From: SIG603 sp044432645
Lineage (GTDB): Bacteria; Bacillota; Clostridia; Oscillospirales; Acutalibacteraceae
Assembly: GCA_044432645.1 (NCBI GenBank)
Contig: JAWXUM010000010.1
Coordinates: forward strand, 1 to 64,000
Length of the DNA stretch: 64,000 nt
Reading direction: 5' to 3'
A program made the position numbers and the translations under genes. Below the pieces are notes generated by a model, which was not told where the DNA came from, made no database searches, and saw nothing but the letters and a program-made list of their open reading frames with translations. Shown in pieces: positions 8,614 to 17,576 of the stretch. Position 1 is the first letter of the stretch, and every line of letters starts with the position of its first letter.

Positions 8614-9198
8614 TTATTGAGCTTCTATTATATTTATATTATCCAACGAAAAACCTGTTTCATTTACTATAATTTCTTGAACAATTAATAAATCGTCACC
8701 AATTTCGCTAACTATTACAGTGCATATATCTTCATTTATAAAAACAACAACGTCGTCTATCCCCTTAGCTTTAATTGCATTTTCAGCTGATGATTCTTTG
8801 AGCATATCTTGTGCGATTTTCGCTGTTTCTTCTACAGCTAAAGTTTTAGCTTCACTGTCGCTGTCTAGGTCTTCTAATATATCTTCTAAAATTTCAAGAG
8901 CAGCATCTCTTGTGGTTTGTCTTGAAATTCTAGCATCACTCATAGTAGCGCTAGTTTCTACTGTGTACTCATAGTCACTTTCACCACTTAAATCTGCACT
9001 CACTGTTTCAACATAAGAGCTATTTACAAGTGCTGCAATGCCTAAGTCACTGTCGTCAATTTCGTTTTCGCTTTCAAGCTCTGTACTATTAACTTCTGCC
9101 ACAGAAACAACCTCTGTAAACTGCCAGTTTAGGTAAACGGCTGCTCCTAAAGCTAAAATTAAAGAACCCAAAATTATTTGCCTTTTAGAATTTTTCAT
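8614..9198 (-). CDS. spoIIIAH: Stage III sporulation protein AH
   Basis: The 194-residue protein has a single N-terminal membrane segment (QIILGSLILALGAAVYLNW, residues 7-25), an acidic linker and a C-terminal domain of the YscJ/FliF-like ring type. SpoIIIAH is made in the mother cell and binds forespore SpoIIQ, forming the feeding-tube channel across the double membrane. The family Q-x-A/D-rich helix is at about residues 90-130 (RQTTRDAALEILEDIL). It is the last gene of the operon. Confidence 0.88.
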   Translation of the reverse strand: MKNSKRQIILGSLILALGAAVYLNWQFTEVVSVAEVNSTELESENEIDDSDLGIAALVNSSYVETVSADLSGESDYEYTVETSATMSDARISRQTTRDAALEILEDILEDLDSDSEAKTLAVEETAKIAQDMLKESSAENAIKAKGIDDVVVFINEDICTVIVSEIGDDLLIVQEIIVNETGFSLDNINIIEAQ

Positions 9199-9211
9199 AA
9201 CTTACCTCACT

Positions 9212-9721
9212 TTAATTACTTTTACTTACAACGCACACTTTATTACTTGACAAATCCAGTGCGGTTTGTACTGCGTTAATTATTTTTTCTCTTACTACAG
9301 CGTTATCACCGTAACTACTTACTACTACAACACCTTTAATTTCAGGTTCAATTTCCGAGATTAAAACTGCATGTTCGTCGCCATTTGAATCCTCGACTAT
9401 AATATATTCCTCTTCACTCTCCTTTTTATCACCGTCTACATCTGTTTTGATATTTTGCGCATATATATAAGTTTCACTGGTATTTAATGTTATTACAATT
9501 TGTGGAGAACTTTCTCCTGTTATGGCTTTTACCATGTTGAATATTTTTTCTTCAAGATATTCTGCGTAGTCGATTTCATTTACTTCTGTTTCAATATACT
9601 GAGTTTCTGGCGTTAAATCTGCAAAAATAATTGATATAATGGCAACAATTGCAATTGCCGTTATTATTCTTATACTATATTTGTTTTGTAGAATTTCTTT
9701 ATATTTAAAGTTAAATTTCAC
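9212..9721 (-). CDS. spoIIIAG: Stage III sporulation protein AG
   Basis: The 169-residue protein has one membrane segment near residues 17-35 and a domain with the pattern ITLNTSETYIYAQN followed by KGVVVVSSYGDNAVVREKI, typical of SpoIIIAG, which forms a large ring in the sporulation channel. I chose the GTG at 9721 because GGAGG lies 6 nt before it and this start overlaps the spoIIIAF stop within GTGAAATTTAA. The ATG at 9748 would add nine residues and lacks a ribosome site. Confidence 0.88.
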   Translation of the reverse strand: MKFNFKYKEILQNKYSIRIITAIAIVAIISIIFADLTPETQYIETEVNEIDYAEYLEEKIFNMVKAITGESSPQIVITLNTSETYIYAQNIKTDVDGDKKESEEEYIIVEDSNGDEHAVLISEIEPEIKGVVVVSSYGDNAVVREKIINAVQTALDLSSNKVCVVSKSN

Positions 9722-10169
9722 CACTAACCTCCAAAGGTATTTGACCATTAAAAACTTCGTCTAAAATTGCAATAGCATTATCAATGTCAGATTTATAACT
9801 TAGCATCACATTTATAGAAACCACTGTAACGGTATCATCACTTACATCTATTATAGTTGTAATTTCTTCGGTTTCTATATGTAGCACATCTAAAGCTTCT
9901 ATTATAATTGATTTAAGTTCGTTTTCAGTTTCTATTAAATAATATTCATAAATAAACTCATCGATTTCATCGCTATAAGGATTAGTTTCCTCAAATACAA
10001 ATTCATAGTCTGAAAAACTTATCGATAAAACTGACCCAACAATTACAAGCGTATAAACAAGTGCATACACACAGTCGGTAAGTTTTTCTTTTGGCGTTAT
10101 ATAATAAATTATTTCTGATATAATCATTGCTACACAAGCACGAAACAAAACCGATTTAATCTCTTCCAT
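9711..10169 (-). CDS. spoIIIAF: Stage III sporulation protein AF
   Basis: The protein of about 152 residues has two N-terminal membrane helices (around residues 8-22 and 32-52) and a C-terminal ring-type domain ending QIPLEVSGEI. I prefer the ATG at 10169, which follows the spoIIIAE stop by 5 bp and has GGAG in front, over one 19 codons upstream inside spoIIIAE. It is a structural part of the SpoIIIA-SpoIIQ channel. Confidence 0.85.
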   Translation of the reverse strand: MEEIKSVLFRACVAMIISEIIYYITPKEKLTDCVYALVYTLVIVGSVLSISFSDYEFVFEETNPYSDEIDEFIYEYYLIETENELKSIIIEALDVLHIETEEITTIIDVSDDTVTVVSINVMLSYKSDIDNAIAILDEVFNGQIPLEVSGEI

Positions 10170-10174
10170 ATATA

Positions 10175-11257
10175 CTATGCTCCATATACTAAAGTTATGG
10201 CAGAAGTTACAATAGAAATTATACAAATTGATAACATTAAAGCCATAATGATTTTTAAGACAACCATAACAAGTGATAAAAAGTCTGATATACTTTTAGC
10301 AGAAAAAATTTCGGACACTAAAAGTGCTATTTGACAACTGAACATCCAAAGTAACAACTCCACAACATAAGGTAAAAAAATACATACACATGCGATTATT
10401 CCAAATGCTCCAGCACCAGTTTTTAAAACAGAAATACTGTACTGAATTGCTGTTATTCCGTCGCCAAACGCTGTGCCAACAACTGGAATAGTTGTTCCTG
10501 CTATAAACTTTATTGTTTTAGCTGATGCTACGTCTGTTGCTCCTGCTACTGCTGATTGAACCGACACAATACCAGAAAAAATTGTAACAGAAAGAACCAT
10601 AATCCATTTAATAAATTTATAAATGCTGTCTGCTATACTTTTAATATTTATATGAGAGAAACACGCTGATACGGATAAGCCTAAAAATATTGATAACGAA
10701 GGGATTACTATATCTGTAAGAAGTCTAATGTATAAATTAGCACCTATTATTGATATTCCACCATAACTAGTACCCAAAGCTACATTTCCACATGCAATAT
10801 GGAGTACAGTATAAATAGGTATTGCTGCAATCGTAAAAACCGATACACTGTCTATTAAATTCGAAGCAGCCGTTATTTGAAGTGCTATATAAGGTAAATA
10901 AATTGCACAAACTGCTAAAGCACCAGCCAAACTGCAAAACTTTTCGCTATCACCGTCGAAAGATGAAAGAAAAGATGATAAAACAATTGCCGATATTGCA
11001 ATGGATAAACATTTAAAAGGCGAAACATACTTTTCCTTAAATAAATCAGAAAGTAAATCAATTACATTTTCTAAATCAACATCATAGCTGTCAACGGAAT
11101 TTTTGATACCAAGATATTCTAAAATGTCTTGCCCACTATCATCGACATAATCAAAAAGAGTATCGACTCCTAAATCTTCTGCAGTGTTTGCATTTACTGT
11201 TATTCCTGTATTTAGAAAAACAAGTACAACAGCGATAAATAACACTATTTTTCTCAT
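10175..11257 (-). CDS. spoIIIAE: Stage III sporulation protein AE
   Basis: The 360-residue polytopic protein has a signal-like N terminus (IVLFIAVVLVFLNTGITVNA), an extracytoplasmic stretch and about seven further hydrophobic segments. The motif SVQSAVAGATDVASAKTIKF and the following GDG are characteristic. SpoIIIAE is thought to be a membrane-embedded part of the channel. Its ATG overlaps the spoIIIAD stop (ATGA). Confidence 0.9.
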   Translation of the reverse strand: MRKIVLFIAVVLVFLNTGITVNANTAEDLGVDTLFDYVDDSGQDILEYLGIKNSVDSYDVDLENVIDLLSDLFKEKYVSPFKCLSIAISAIVLSSFLSSFDGDSEKFCSLAGALAVCAIYLPYIALQITAASNLIDSVSVFTIAAIPIYTVLHIACGNVALGTSYGGISIIGANLYIRLLTDIVIPSLSIFLGLSVSACFSHINIKSIADSIYKFIKWIMVLSVTIFSGIVSVQSAVAGATDVASAKTIKFIAGTTIPVVGTAFGDGITAIQYSISVLKTGAGAFGIIACVCIFLPYVVELLLWMFSCQIALLVSEIFSAKSISDFLSLVMVVLKIIMALMLSICIISIVTSAITLVYGA

Positions 11258-11634
11258 AAATATAATATTACCTTTATCTGTTCTAATAGGTCTTCAAAAA
11301 GAGGAAAAGCAATTAGCACGCATGCAAATTCACTCAAAATCCCAACGCTTACCGATAAGCCTTTTTCGTTAGCATCTTCGCATATTGACTGACATATTTT
11401 TGTGAAAATGTTCAGTCCTAATATTTTCAGTGGTATATTTATGTAGTCATATTCAAAATCTTCTAACGATTTTATAGACTTAACTATATCATCAACATAT
11501 TCAATTCCAATTACAAATAGTACTGAAATACCAGCTATGCTTAGTGTTAGACTTAATTCTTGATTATTCTTTTTTAATATTAAAGCAAATATTGCTGTTA
11601 TTATTGCTAGAATTCCGTATGTGAAAATATTCAT
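11254..11634 (-). CDS. spoIIIAD: Stage III sporulation protein AD
   Basis: The 126-residue protein has three or four membrane helices and no large soluble domain. The segment KILGLNIFTKICQSICEDANE matches the family, in which AC and AD are small related membrane proteins of the channel. It overlaps both neighbours by 4 bp, showing translational coupling. Confidence 0.85.
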   Translation of the reverse strand: MNIFTYGILAIITAIFALILKKNNQELSLTLSIAGISVLFVIGIEYVDDIVKSIKSLEDFEYDYINIPLKILGLNIFTKICQSICEDANEKGLSVSVGILSEFACVLIAFPLFEDLLEQIKVILYL

Positions 11635-11825
11635 AATGAAAATGCCGATTTTATTGTATCAAATAAATTAGCTATTTCAGTTACCAACATGCTAAGTACT
11701 ACGATAAGAGCTGCTAAAGTTGTCATCATAGCTTGTTCCTCTCTTCCTGAGCGTATTAAAAGTTGATTTAACACTGCCACTATTATGCCAATTCCTGCTA
11801 TTTTAAAAATTAAGTCTACGTCCAT
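11631..11825 (-). CDS. spoIIIAC: Stage III sporulation protein AC
   Basis: The 64-residue protein has two membrane helices, an N-terminal DLIFKIAGIGIIVAVLNQLL and a C-terminal one, with the conserved RSGREEQ turn between them. Size and sequence fit SpoIIIAC closely. Confidence 0.9.
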   Translation of the reverse strand: MDVDLIFKIAGIGIIVAVLNQLLIRSGREEQAMMTTLAALIVVLSMLVTEIANLFDTIKSAFSL

Positions 11826-11837
11826 TTTCCACCACCA

Positions 11838-12359
11838 CTACAAGAGTATCAAAGCTATTGCAATACCTAAAAAGCTGTAAAACACTATGTTGATTTTTGA
11901 TTTTTGACTTATATAGGATTTTTGATACGTAATATTTTGCACTATCTTATTTACACTTATATCAATAATTTCTGTTTGGCTTTCTATATCGTAACGTCCA
12001 AATTCTTCCATAAATTTTAATGCAAGTTCTGTGTCGCATTTATTTACAAAAAAACTGTTACAAACTTTTGAAAAAGCTGTAGGTAACGAAAAATATAGAG
12101 ATTTTTTTATTATTTCTCTTGAAAAATCATTATTTGAAGTTGATATTATCTCATATAAAGACAATGACGAATACGAAATTTCAGTTTTAATATATTGTAA
12201 AAATTCTAAGAATACTTCCAAAGTTTTAAGACGTGTTCTTAGTTTTATTGTTTTTAAATATCCTATAAAACTAAACGAAATTACTATAATAATTAGGCTT
12301 ATCTGTTTGATACAGCTCACCAACTTTCCAAACTCTTTGAATTTCACATAGCTTTTCAC
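11838..12359 (-). CDS. spoIIIAB: Stage III sporulation protein AB
   Basis: The protein has a single N-terminal membrane helix (ISLIIIVISFSFIGYLKT, about residues 20-37), a cytoplasmic helical domain and a C-terminal hydrophobic tail, as in SpoIIIAB, which resembles type II secretion GspF. The ATG at 12359 overlaps spoIIIAA by 89 bp. A GTG at 12320 would remove the 13-residue N-terminal extension and match the family start better; I cannot decide between them. Confidence 0.82.
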   Translation of the reverse strand: MKSYVKFKEFGKLVSCIKQISLIIIVISFSFIGYLKTIKLRTRLKTLEVFLEFLQYIKTEISYSSLSLYEIISTSNNDFSREIIKKSLYFSLPTAFSKVCNSFFVNKCDTELALKFMEEFGRYDIESQTEIIDISVNKIVQNITYQKSYISQKSKINIVFYSFLGIAIALILL

Positions 12360-13158
12360 GACCTGCTAGTTTCACAACATATTTAAAAGCACCAGTTGAT
12401 ATAAGTTGTTTTACTAAAGGCCTAATATTTTCATCAATATCGTTGCCGTGAACTGTGGCAATTATCGAAACACCAGAACTAACGCAAAGCTTAACACTTT
12501 TTATGTCATTTTCATCTAGTTCATCGCATATAATTATTTTTGTTCCTAAATTTCTTATACTTTGATTTATGCCTATATCTTTTCTATAGCCGTTTAAAAC
12601 ATTTATGTTTGCATCACCAATTGATAATTCCCAACGCTCATCAATAACAGTTAATCTTTCATTTTTTAGGCGATAAATTAAATCTTTTAATATAGTTGTT
12701 TTGCCTGATGACGGTTCTCCAACTATTAGTAAGCCTTGTTTTAAATTTGGAACTGCTTCTATAAGTTTTTTTGATGCATTTTTTATAAAGCGTGGAATTC
12801 TAACTGTAAGCGAAGTTATATGTTTTATGTTCGTTATTTTTTCTCCGTGATTTACAGCCGTGCCACATATACCAACTCTGTATTTTTCTTTATAAGAAAT
12901 AAATCCTTGTTTTATCTCTTCTGAATGCTTGTACATAGAATAATCGCACATAACAAAAACTAAATCTTGCATATCTTTCATTGACATTTTTTGACAATTT
13001 TTAAGCTCGTATTGTTTATTATCGTAATATATTACTGGAGTATGCCCTACTGAAAACTTTACATCGGTAACATTATCTTTAATATAATTTGGAACGCCAT
13101 TAAATTCTTTTTTATAAATATTTAGAGAATTTGTAAATTCATTAAAACCGTTGTCCAC
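12271..13158 (-). CDS. spoIIIAA: Stage III sporulation protein AA, secretion-type ATPase
   Basis: The 295-residue cytoplasmic protein has a Walker A GEPSSGKTT near residues 145-153, a Walker B region KIIICDEL near residue 210 and an HG after it (ATVHGND), as in secretion ATPases of the GspE type. SpoIIIAA is thought to power the SpoIIIA channel. The start is a GTG at 13158 with AGGAG 8 nt before it. It is the first gene of the operon and follows a sigma-E-type promoter closely. Confidence 0.92.
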   Translation of the reverse strand: MDNGFNEFTNSLNIYKKEFNGVPNYIKDNVTDVKFSVGHTPVIYYDNKQYELKNCQKMSMKDMQDLVFVMCDYSMYKHSEEIKQGFISYKEKYRVGICGTAVNHGEKITNIKHITSLTVRIPRFIKNASKKLIEAVPNLKQGLLIVGEPSSGKTTILKDLIYRLKNERLTVIDERWELSIGDANINVLNGYRKDIGINQSIRNLGTKIIICDELDENDIKSVKLCVSSGVSIIATVHGNDIDENIRPLVKQLISTGAFKYVVKLAGREKLCEIQRVWKVGELYQTDKPNYYSNFV

Positions 13159-13178
13159 TTTTTCATCTCCTTTTTATA

Positions 13179-13207
13179 ATTATATGAAAACAAATTTAAA
13201 ATAGAAC
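13179..13207 (-). promoter_or_regulatory. Sigma-E-type promoter of the spoIIIA operon
   Basis: On the minus strand GTTCTATT (13200-13207) is followed after 13 bp by CATATAAT (13179-13186). This fits the mother-cell sigma-E pattern (about GTCATATT, 13-14 bp, CATACAAT): six of eight bases at -35 and seven of eight at -10. The leader would be very short, starting close to the ribosome site at 13167-13171. Confidence 0.6.
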
Positions 13208-13241
13208 AAAAAAACAGTTGCAAAATAAATTTGCAACTGTT
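13208..13241 (-). terminator. Terminator of the solute-binding protein gene region
   Basis: A 12-bp perfect stem (13213-13224 and 13230-13241) with a 5-nt loop is followed on the minus strand by a run of Ts. It ends the transcript of the binding-protein gene at 13287 and separates it from spoIIIA. Confidence 0.85.
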
Positions 13242-13286
13242 AAAAAATCATGTTTTATTAAATTTTAATTAGTTCTAGTTTGAAGA

Positions 13287-14966
13287 TTAATCCCAAGAAT
13301 TATCAATATAGTTTTGATAATATTGTACAAATTCGTCAAGACCTAGAGTATCAAGGTTTGCTACATAAGCATCCCAATCTTCATCTGTAAATCCGTTAAC
13401 AACTGCGCTTCCGTAGAAGTTTGCAACTGCTGTTTCAATTTCAGTTTGGATATAGCTAAATTCTTCTGTAGCGTCCTCTGGAGCTGCGTATGTAGGAATT
13501 AATTCATCAGCAAAATAATCTTCATATAATGGAGTTATTTCGTATCTAATTAAATCAGCTCCAATAATATCTGGGTCTGGAATAGCTGATTCACCGTCAA
13601 ATAATACTGCTGAGTATGAACGTAAACCAAATGTTGTTTGATACTCTGTAGATGTTGTAATGCCATCAGGGAATTCTTCTGGAATACAAACATAAGCTAC
13701 ACCGTCATCACCCCAATACCAGCATTCATCTTCGCCACCGTCACGAGAGATTAATTTGGTTTCTTGAGTTGCATGAAGACTATCCCACCAACGTAGTAAA
13801 CCTTCTGGCTCTTCACAATCGCAAGCAATAATAAAACCATTCATGTTTGCTGTGTTTAATCCATATTCACCTGCGTGTAATTCTTCACCCTCGTAACCTT
13901 CAACAGTTAATACAGGTAGTGCTACCCATAGACCATCTTCATAATCATACTCATTTGGAGTCCAACCAGCATAACAACCATATAAATTATCTGTATTTAC
14001 TAAAGAAGTAAACTCACTAGATGTTAGTGTAAAGCCATCGGCATTAATCAAGCCTTCTGAACTCCATTGGCTCATTGTAGTAATAAAATCGTAGAAAGAT
14101 TCGTCGTTAATGTTTGCTGTATAAATGCCGTCTTCAACTTCTCCATACCATGATGAGTTATTTAAGTTTCTGCCAGCAATACCCCAAGAACCTGCTAATG
14201 CAATAAGTTTACCTGCCCAGTTTGAATCTGCGTATAAGTAAGGGACTTCATCTGTTGTATCGCCATTACCGTTTGCGTCATTGTCCTTGAAAGCTTGTAA
14301 AACTACATATAGTTCTTCGATTGTTGTAGGAACTTCCATGTCTACAGCTTCTAGCCAGTCAGTTCTAATCCAAAGAACTGAGTTAGCCCAGTTAGCATAT
14401 TCAGACCAAACACCTGTAGGAAGTGAGTAAATATTACCGTCAGATTTTCTTAAAGCATCAATACCTTCATCTAAATACTCTTCAAATTGAGAATATATAT
14501 TAGGTGCAAATGTTTCTAAAAATTCATCAGATAATTGATAGAACATATCATAGTTTTGTGACATTGAAGTTTCTGTTGGCCAATACATGAATGCATCTGG
14601 CATGTTTTCGCCTGTTGCTAGAATTAGAGCAACTTGCTCTTCGTAAAGTGTTTCACTTGTTTCTGTCCACTCTAGTGTGATGTTAGTTCCCTCTGTAGTA
14701 ATTTCAATTATTTCTTTGTCGTTTTGGCTTGCTGAATAGTCGGAAGTACCTTTTCTATTCATAATTGTGTAGGTAATTGGTTCTACTGCAATAACTGAAC
14801 CCTCTACATAGGTGTTGCCTACTACTTCTATGCCATCTTCATCTGTTTCTACTACTATTTCTTCTGATTCATCTTCTTCATCAGTTGATGAAGATGAACA
14901 AGCTGTGAAAGCAGTAACAAACATTGCAGATGCTAATAAAAGTGCTAAAAGTCTTTTGAGTTTCAT
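13287..14966 (-). CDS. Extracellular solute-binding lipoprotein, LplA-like
   Basis: The 559-residue protein has a lipoprotein signal: a basic start, a hydrophobic stretch and a lipobox ending in Cys22 (AFTAC). A Ser/Asp/Glu-rich linker follows, then a large periplasmic-binding-type domain with the motif DTTDEVPYLYAD near residues 238-249. Length and sequence fit the LplA/YtcQ group that feeds oligo- or polysaccharide breakdown products to LplB/LplC permeases. The two permease genes lie upstream on the same strand, but a terminator and a separate promoter with an operator-like palindrome intervene. No ATPase gene is here; such systems often share an MsmX-type ATPase. The sugar is unknown. Confidence 0.88.
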   Translation of the reverse strand: MKLKRLLALLLASAMFVTAFTACSSSSTDEEDESEEIVVETDEDGIEVVGNTYVEGSVIAVEPITYTIMNRKGTSDYSASQNDKEIIEITTEGTNITLEWTETSETLYEEQVALILATGENMPDAFMYWPTETSMSQNYDMFYQLSDEFLETFAPNIYSQFEEYLDEGIDALRKSDGNIYSLPTGVWSEYANWANSVLWIRTDWLEAVDMEVPTTIEELYVVLQAFKDNDANGNGDTTDEVPYLYADSNWAGKLIALAGSWGIAGRNLNNSSWYGEVEDGIYTANINDESFYDFITTMSQWSSEGLINADGFTLTSSEFTSLVNTDNLYGCYAGWTPNEYDYEDGLWVALPVLTVEGYEGEELHAGEYGLNTANMNGFIIACDCEEPEGLLRWWDSLHATQETKLISRDGGEDECWYWGDDGVAYVCIPEEFPDGITTSTEYQTTFGLRSYSAVLFDGESAIPDPDIIGADLIRYEITPLYEDYFADELIPTYAAPEDATEEFSYIQTEIETAVANFYGSAVVNGFTDEDWDAYVANLDTLGLDEFVQYYQNYIDNSWD

Positions 14967-14992
14967 AATTTACTCCTTATAATTTATTTGCA

Positions 14993-15008
14993 AAATCGTT
15001 AACGATTT
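14993..15008. promoter_or_regulatory. Perfect palindrome, operator-like, in the leader of the binding protein
   Basis: AAATCGTTAACGATTT is a perfect 16-bp palindrome 27 bp before the start codon at 14966 and about 50 nt into the predicted transcript. Symmetry and CG positions suggest a site for a LacI- or AraR-like sugar repressor acting as a roadblock. The motif TCGTTAA recurs inside the GH2 promoter (20053-20059 on the other strand). Confidence 0.5.
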
Positions 15009-15064
15009 ATTGCCAAAGTAAAACAAGTTTATGTATTTTTACAACATGTTTAAAACTTATCAGT

Positions 15065-15093
15065 ATTATACTTAAAATAGAATGCTTTGTAAA
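15065..15093 (-). promoter_or_regulatory. Promoter for the solute-binding protein
   Basis: On the minus strand TTTACA (15088-15093), 17 bp, TATAAT (15065-15070). It gives the binding protein its own strong transcript apart from the permeases. Confidence 0.7.
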
Positions 15094-15318
15094 TAGTTTT
15101 TGTATACTTTCTATAATACTCACACATATTGGTGCTATTTTTATTCAATTTAAACAAAAATTCGTCCAAATGTGTTATACTTTGATTAATTTTTTACATT
15201 TTATTCGAAATTTCTATATAAATTCCATTTACTGCTTTAATATCAACTGATATAATTTTCACTTTAATCAAGATTAAACAGGAAAAGGGGTTACGAATGC
15301 AAGTTTTTTAAAAAACAA
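15094..15318. other. Intergenic AT-rich stretch without a gene
   Basis: Between the promoter of the binding protein and the terminator of the permease operon I see no open reading frame with a ribosome site beyond a few codons and no recognised RNA. Together with the promoter and palindrome the gene-free interval is 14967-15416. Confidence 0.5.
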
Positions 15319-15355
15319 AACTCCCATTGCTACTTTAATAGTAACAACGGGAGTT
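15312..15355 (-). terminator. Terminator between permease genes and the binding-protein gene
   Basis: An outer 7-bp stem (AACTCCC at 15319-15325 with GGGAGTT at 15349-15355) continues through TTG/CAA and TACT/AGTA pairs with two small mismatches, and a T-rich tail follows on the minus strand. It ends the permease transcript about 60 bp after lplC. Confidence 0.7.
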
Positions 15356-15416
15356 AAATGTTTTGTAAAAAACTTGATAAGTTATAATTCTTTTAAATTC
15401 TCTCTATTAAATAAAA

Positions 15417-16328
15417 TTAACCTTTAAGTGAACCAATCATAACACCTTTAGCAAAGTATTTTTGAATGAATGGATATACAATTAGAATTGGCACAGTAGC
15501 AACAACGATAAATGCATATTTTAGAAGTTCAACCATTTCAGTCATAACGGCTAGAGCTTCAGCATCTACTGATGTGTCTGTACTTACTGTTGAAACAGCA
15601 GTTAATTTTTCACGTAAAATCAATTGCAAAGGTTGCTTAGTTTTAGTAGAAATAAATATCAAAGCATTGAAATATTCGTTCCATTTAGCAACAGCAATAT
15701 ATAGACCTATAACGGCAATAATTGGTTTTGATAGTGGAATTACTATACTTACGAAGAACTTAGCGTTACCACAACCATCGATTTCTGCAGCTTCTTGTAG
15801 TTCTTGAGGAATTGATGAAGCGAAGAATGATCTAGCGATGATAATGTTATAAACAGAAGTACAACCTAAGATTATTAATAATAGTCTTGTGTTACCTAGT
15901 CCTAAGTTTGTAACTAATAGGTAGAAAGGAATTAGACCACCACTAAAGTACATAGTGAATACGAAAACACCCATGATTTGGTTTCTAAAAGGAAGATCTC
16001 TTCTTGAAAGGCCATAGCCAGCTAAAATACATACTGCAAGACCTAAAAGGGTATTTGTTACTGTATATAAAATAGTATTTGCATAAGCAATCCAGATGTC
16101 AGCATCTTCTATAACTTTTTGATAACCAACAGTATTGAAGCCTTCTGGGTAAAGAAGTAATTTACCACTGTTAACAATTGTATAATCACTTACAGAAGCG
16201 ACTATTACAAAGTAACAAGGATAAGCAACAACAATTAGTGCTATTGTTAATAAAATATAATTGATAAAATAAAACACTTTATCTGATGTAGGGTCAGCTA
16301 TACGATTGGGATTTTTTCCTTTAGCCAT
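15417..16328 (-). CDS. Sugar ABC transporter permease, LplC/YtcP-like
   Basis: The 303-residue protein has six predicted membrane helices and the permease EAA loop (LQEAAEIDGCGNAKFF, about residues 177-192) that contacts the ATPase. The start FYFINYILLTIALIVVAYPCYFVIVAS and the end FAKGVMIGSLKG are typical of the MalG-like partner of LplB. It follows lplB by 15 bp. Confidence 0.88.
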   Translation of the reverse strand: MAKGKNPNRIADPTSDKVFYFINYILLTIALIVVAYPCYFVIVASVSDYTIVNSGKLLLYPEGFNTVGYQKVIEDADIWIAYANTILYTVTNTLLGLAVCILAGYGLSRRDLPFRNQIMGVFVFTMYFSGGLIPFYLLVTNLGLGNTRLLLIILGCTSVYNIIIARSFFASSIPQELQEAAEIDGCGNAKFFVSIVIPLSKPIIAVIGLYIAVAKWNEYFNALIFISTKTKQPLQLILREKLTAVSTVSTDTSVDAEALAVMTEMVELLKYAFIVVATVPILIVYPFIQKYFAKGVMIGSLKG

Positions 16329-16343
16329 TATTATTACTCCTCC

Positions 16344-17285
16344 TTACCATAAACTTGAGCCAGAAATTAATCCAGCAGCTTTGTTTGCTATAATTAGAAT
16401 TGTAAAGTTAATTACATTGTTAAATATACCTATAGCAGTTGAATATTCGAACTTTTGTTGCAACAAACCTAACTTATAAACATAGGTAGAAATGATTTCA
16501 GCAGCATCACCTAAAAGTGTATTTTGCATTAAGTATGCTTTTTCAAAACCAACACTCATAATTGAACCACAGTTTAGAACTAGAAGAATCATCATTTGTG
16601 GAATGATAACTGGTAAATCTATGTACCAAATTCTTTTAACTCTGTTTGCACCTTCAATTGTTGCAGCTTCATGAAGTTCTGGGCTAACACCTGATAAAGC
16701 AGCCAAATAAATAATTGAGCCCCAACCAGCACTTTGCCAGATACCAGACCATACATAAATATCATTGAACAATGCAGGAGTACCCATCAAATAACTTTCA
16801 CCAATAAATGGGTAAAGCAAAGTCGTGATAAAGCCTGACCTAGGGTTCATAAATACACTCATCATACCAACAAGAACAACTGTTGAAATGAAGTGAGGGA
16901 TGTATGTAACTGTTTGTATTAATCTTTTGTATTTGTCGGCTCTCATACAGTTAAGTAAAAGTGCCAAAATAATAGGAATAGGGAAACCAGCGAATAATGT
17001 GTACAAACTCAAAGAAACTGTATTCCATAATATGGTATAGAACCTTGGAGCTGTTATAAACATTTCGAACCAATAAAGACCTATCCATTCACTACCCCAA
17101 ACACCTAGTTTTGCGCTATAGTCTTTAAAGGCTAATTGTATACCATAAAGTGGTACGTAATTGAAAATAATGATGTAAGCTAGAGCTGGCAAAATAAACA
17201 AATAAACAACCCAGTTTCTTTTCATAAGTCTTTTTGTCGTTGCTCTTCTTTTAATCTTCTCTTCTACTGTTAATCCTCGTTTCAT
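16344..17285 (-). CDS. Sugar ABC transporter permease, LplB/YteP-like
   Basis: The 313-residue protein has six membrane helices and an EAA loop (LHEAATIEGANRVKRIW, near residues 204-220). The start RNWVVYLFILPALAYIIIFNYVPLYG matches LplB-type permeases. A strong ribosome site AAGGAGG lies 12 nt before the ATG. A good sigma-A promoter lies just upstream. With lplC it forms the channel of an importer for oligosaccharides. Confidence 0.88.
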   Translation of the reverse strand: MKRGLTVEEKIKRRATTKRLMKRNWVVYLFILPALAYIIIFNYVPLYGIQLAFKDYSAKLGVWGSEWIGLYWFEMFITAPRFYTILWNTVSLSLYTLFAGFPIPIILALLLNCMRADKYKRLIQTVTYIPHFISTVVLVGMMSVFMNPRSGFITTLLYPFIGESYLMGTPALFNDIYVWSGIWQSAGWGSIIYLAALSGVSPELHEAATIEGANRVKRIWYIDLPVIIPQMMILLVLNCGSIMSVGFEKAYLMQNTLLGDAAEIISTYVYKLGLLQQKFEYSTAIGIFNNVINFTILIIANKAAGLISGSSLW

Positions 17286-17323
17286 CGAAAATTCATTCCT
17301 CCTTAATAATTTAGTATGTTGTG

Positions 17324-17352
17324 ATTATACATCAGCTTATGACAAAAGTCAA
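17324..17352 (-). promoter_or_regulatory. Strong promoter of the permease operon
   Basis: On the minus strand TTGACT (17347-17352), 17 bp, TATAAT (17324-17329): near consensus. Transcription would start about 30 nt before the ribosome site. Confidence 0.8.
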
Positions 17353-17576
17353 TAGTTTTTATATTTTTTTTTGATTTATTTATACTTTTTGCACAATAAT
17401 TTTATAGTATTACAAAAAGTTGAACAAAATACACTATAGTGCCTTTATTTAGTTTATACATAATAATTATTTTGGTTGCATTTTGCACAGTTATTATTTT
17501 GTTCATAATCACTAATAGGCTTAACTTTTTTATAAATACAATATATTTATGTAATAAATACTTAAATATAAGCTTT
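17353..17576. other. Intergenic region between permease promoter and GH2 gene
   Basis: The stretch is AT-rich and holds no gene that I can support. It contains a perfect 10-bp palindrome CACTATAGTG (17432-17441) about 80 bp upstream of the permease -35 box, a possible regulator site. I found no clear terminator for the GH2 gene here, so it could be cotranscribed with the permeases. Confidence 0.4.

Noticed and set aside
17285..17300. Four-codon frame overlapping the start of the lplB-like gene
   Set aside because: Its ATG is only one or two bases from the ribosome site, too close for initiation; the downstream ATG is the real start.
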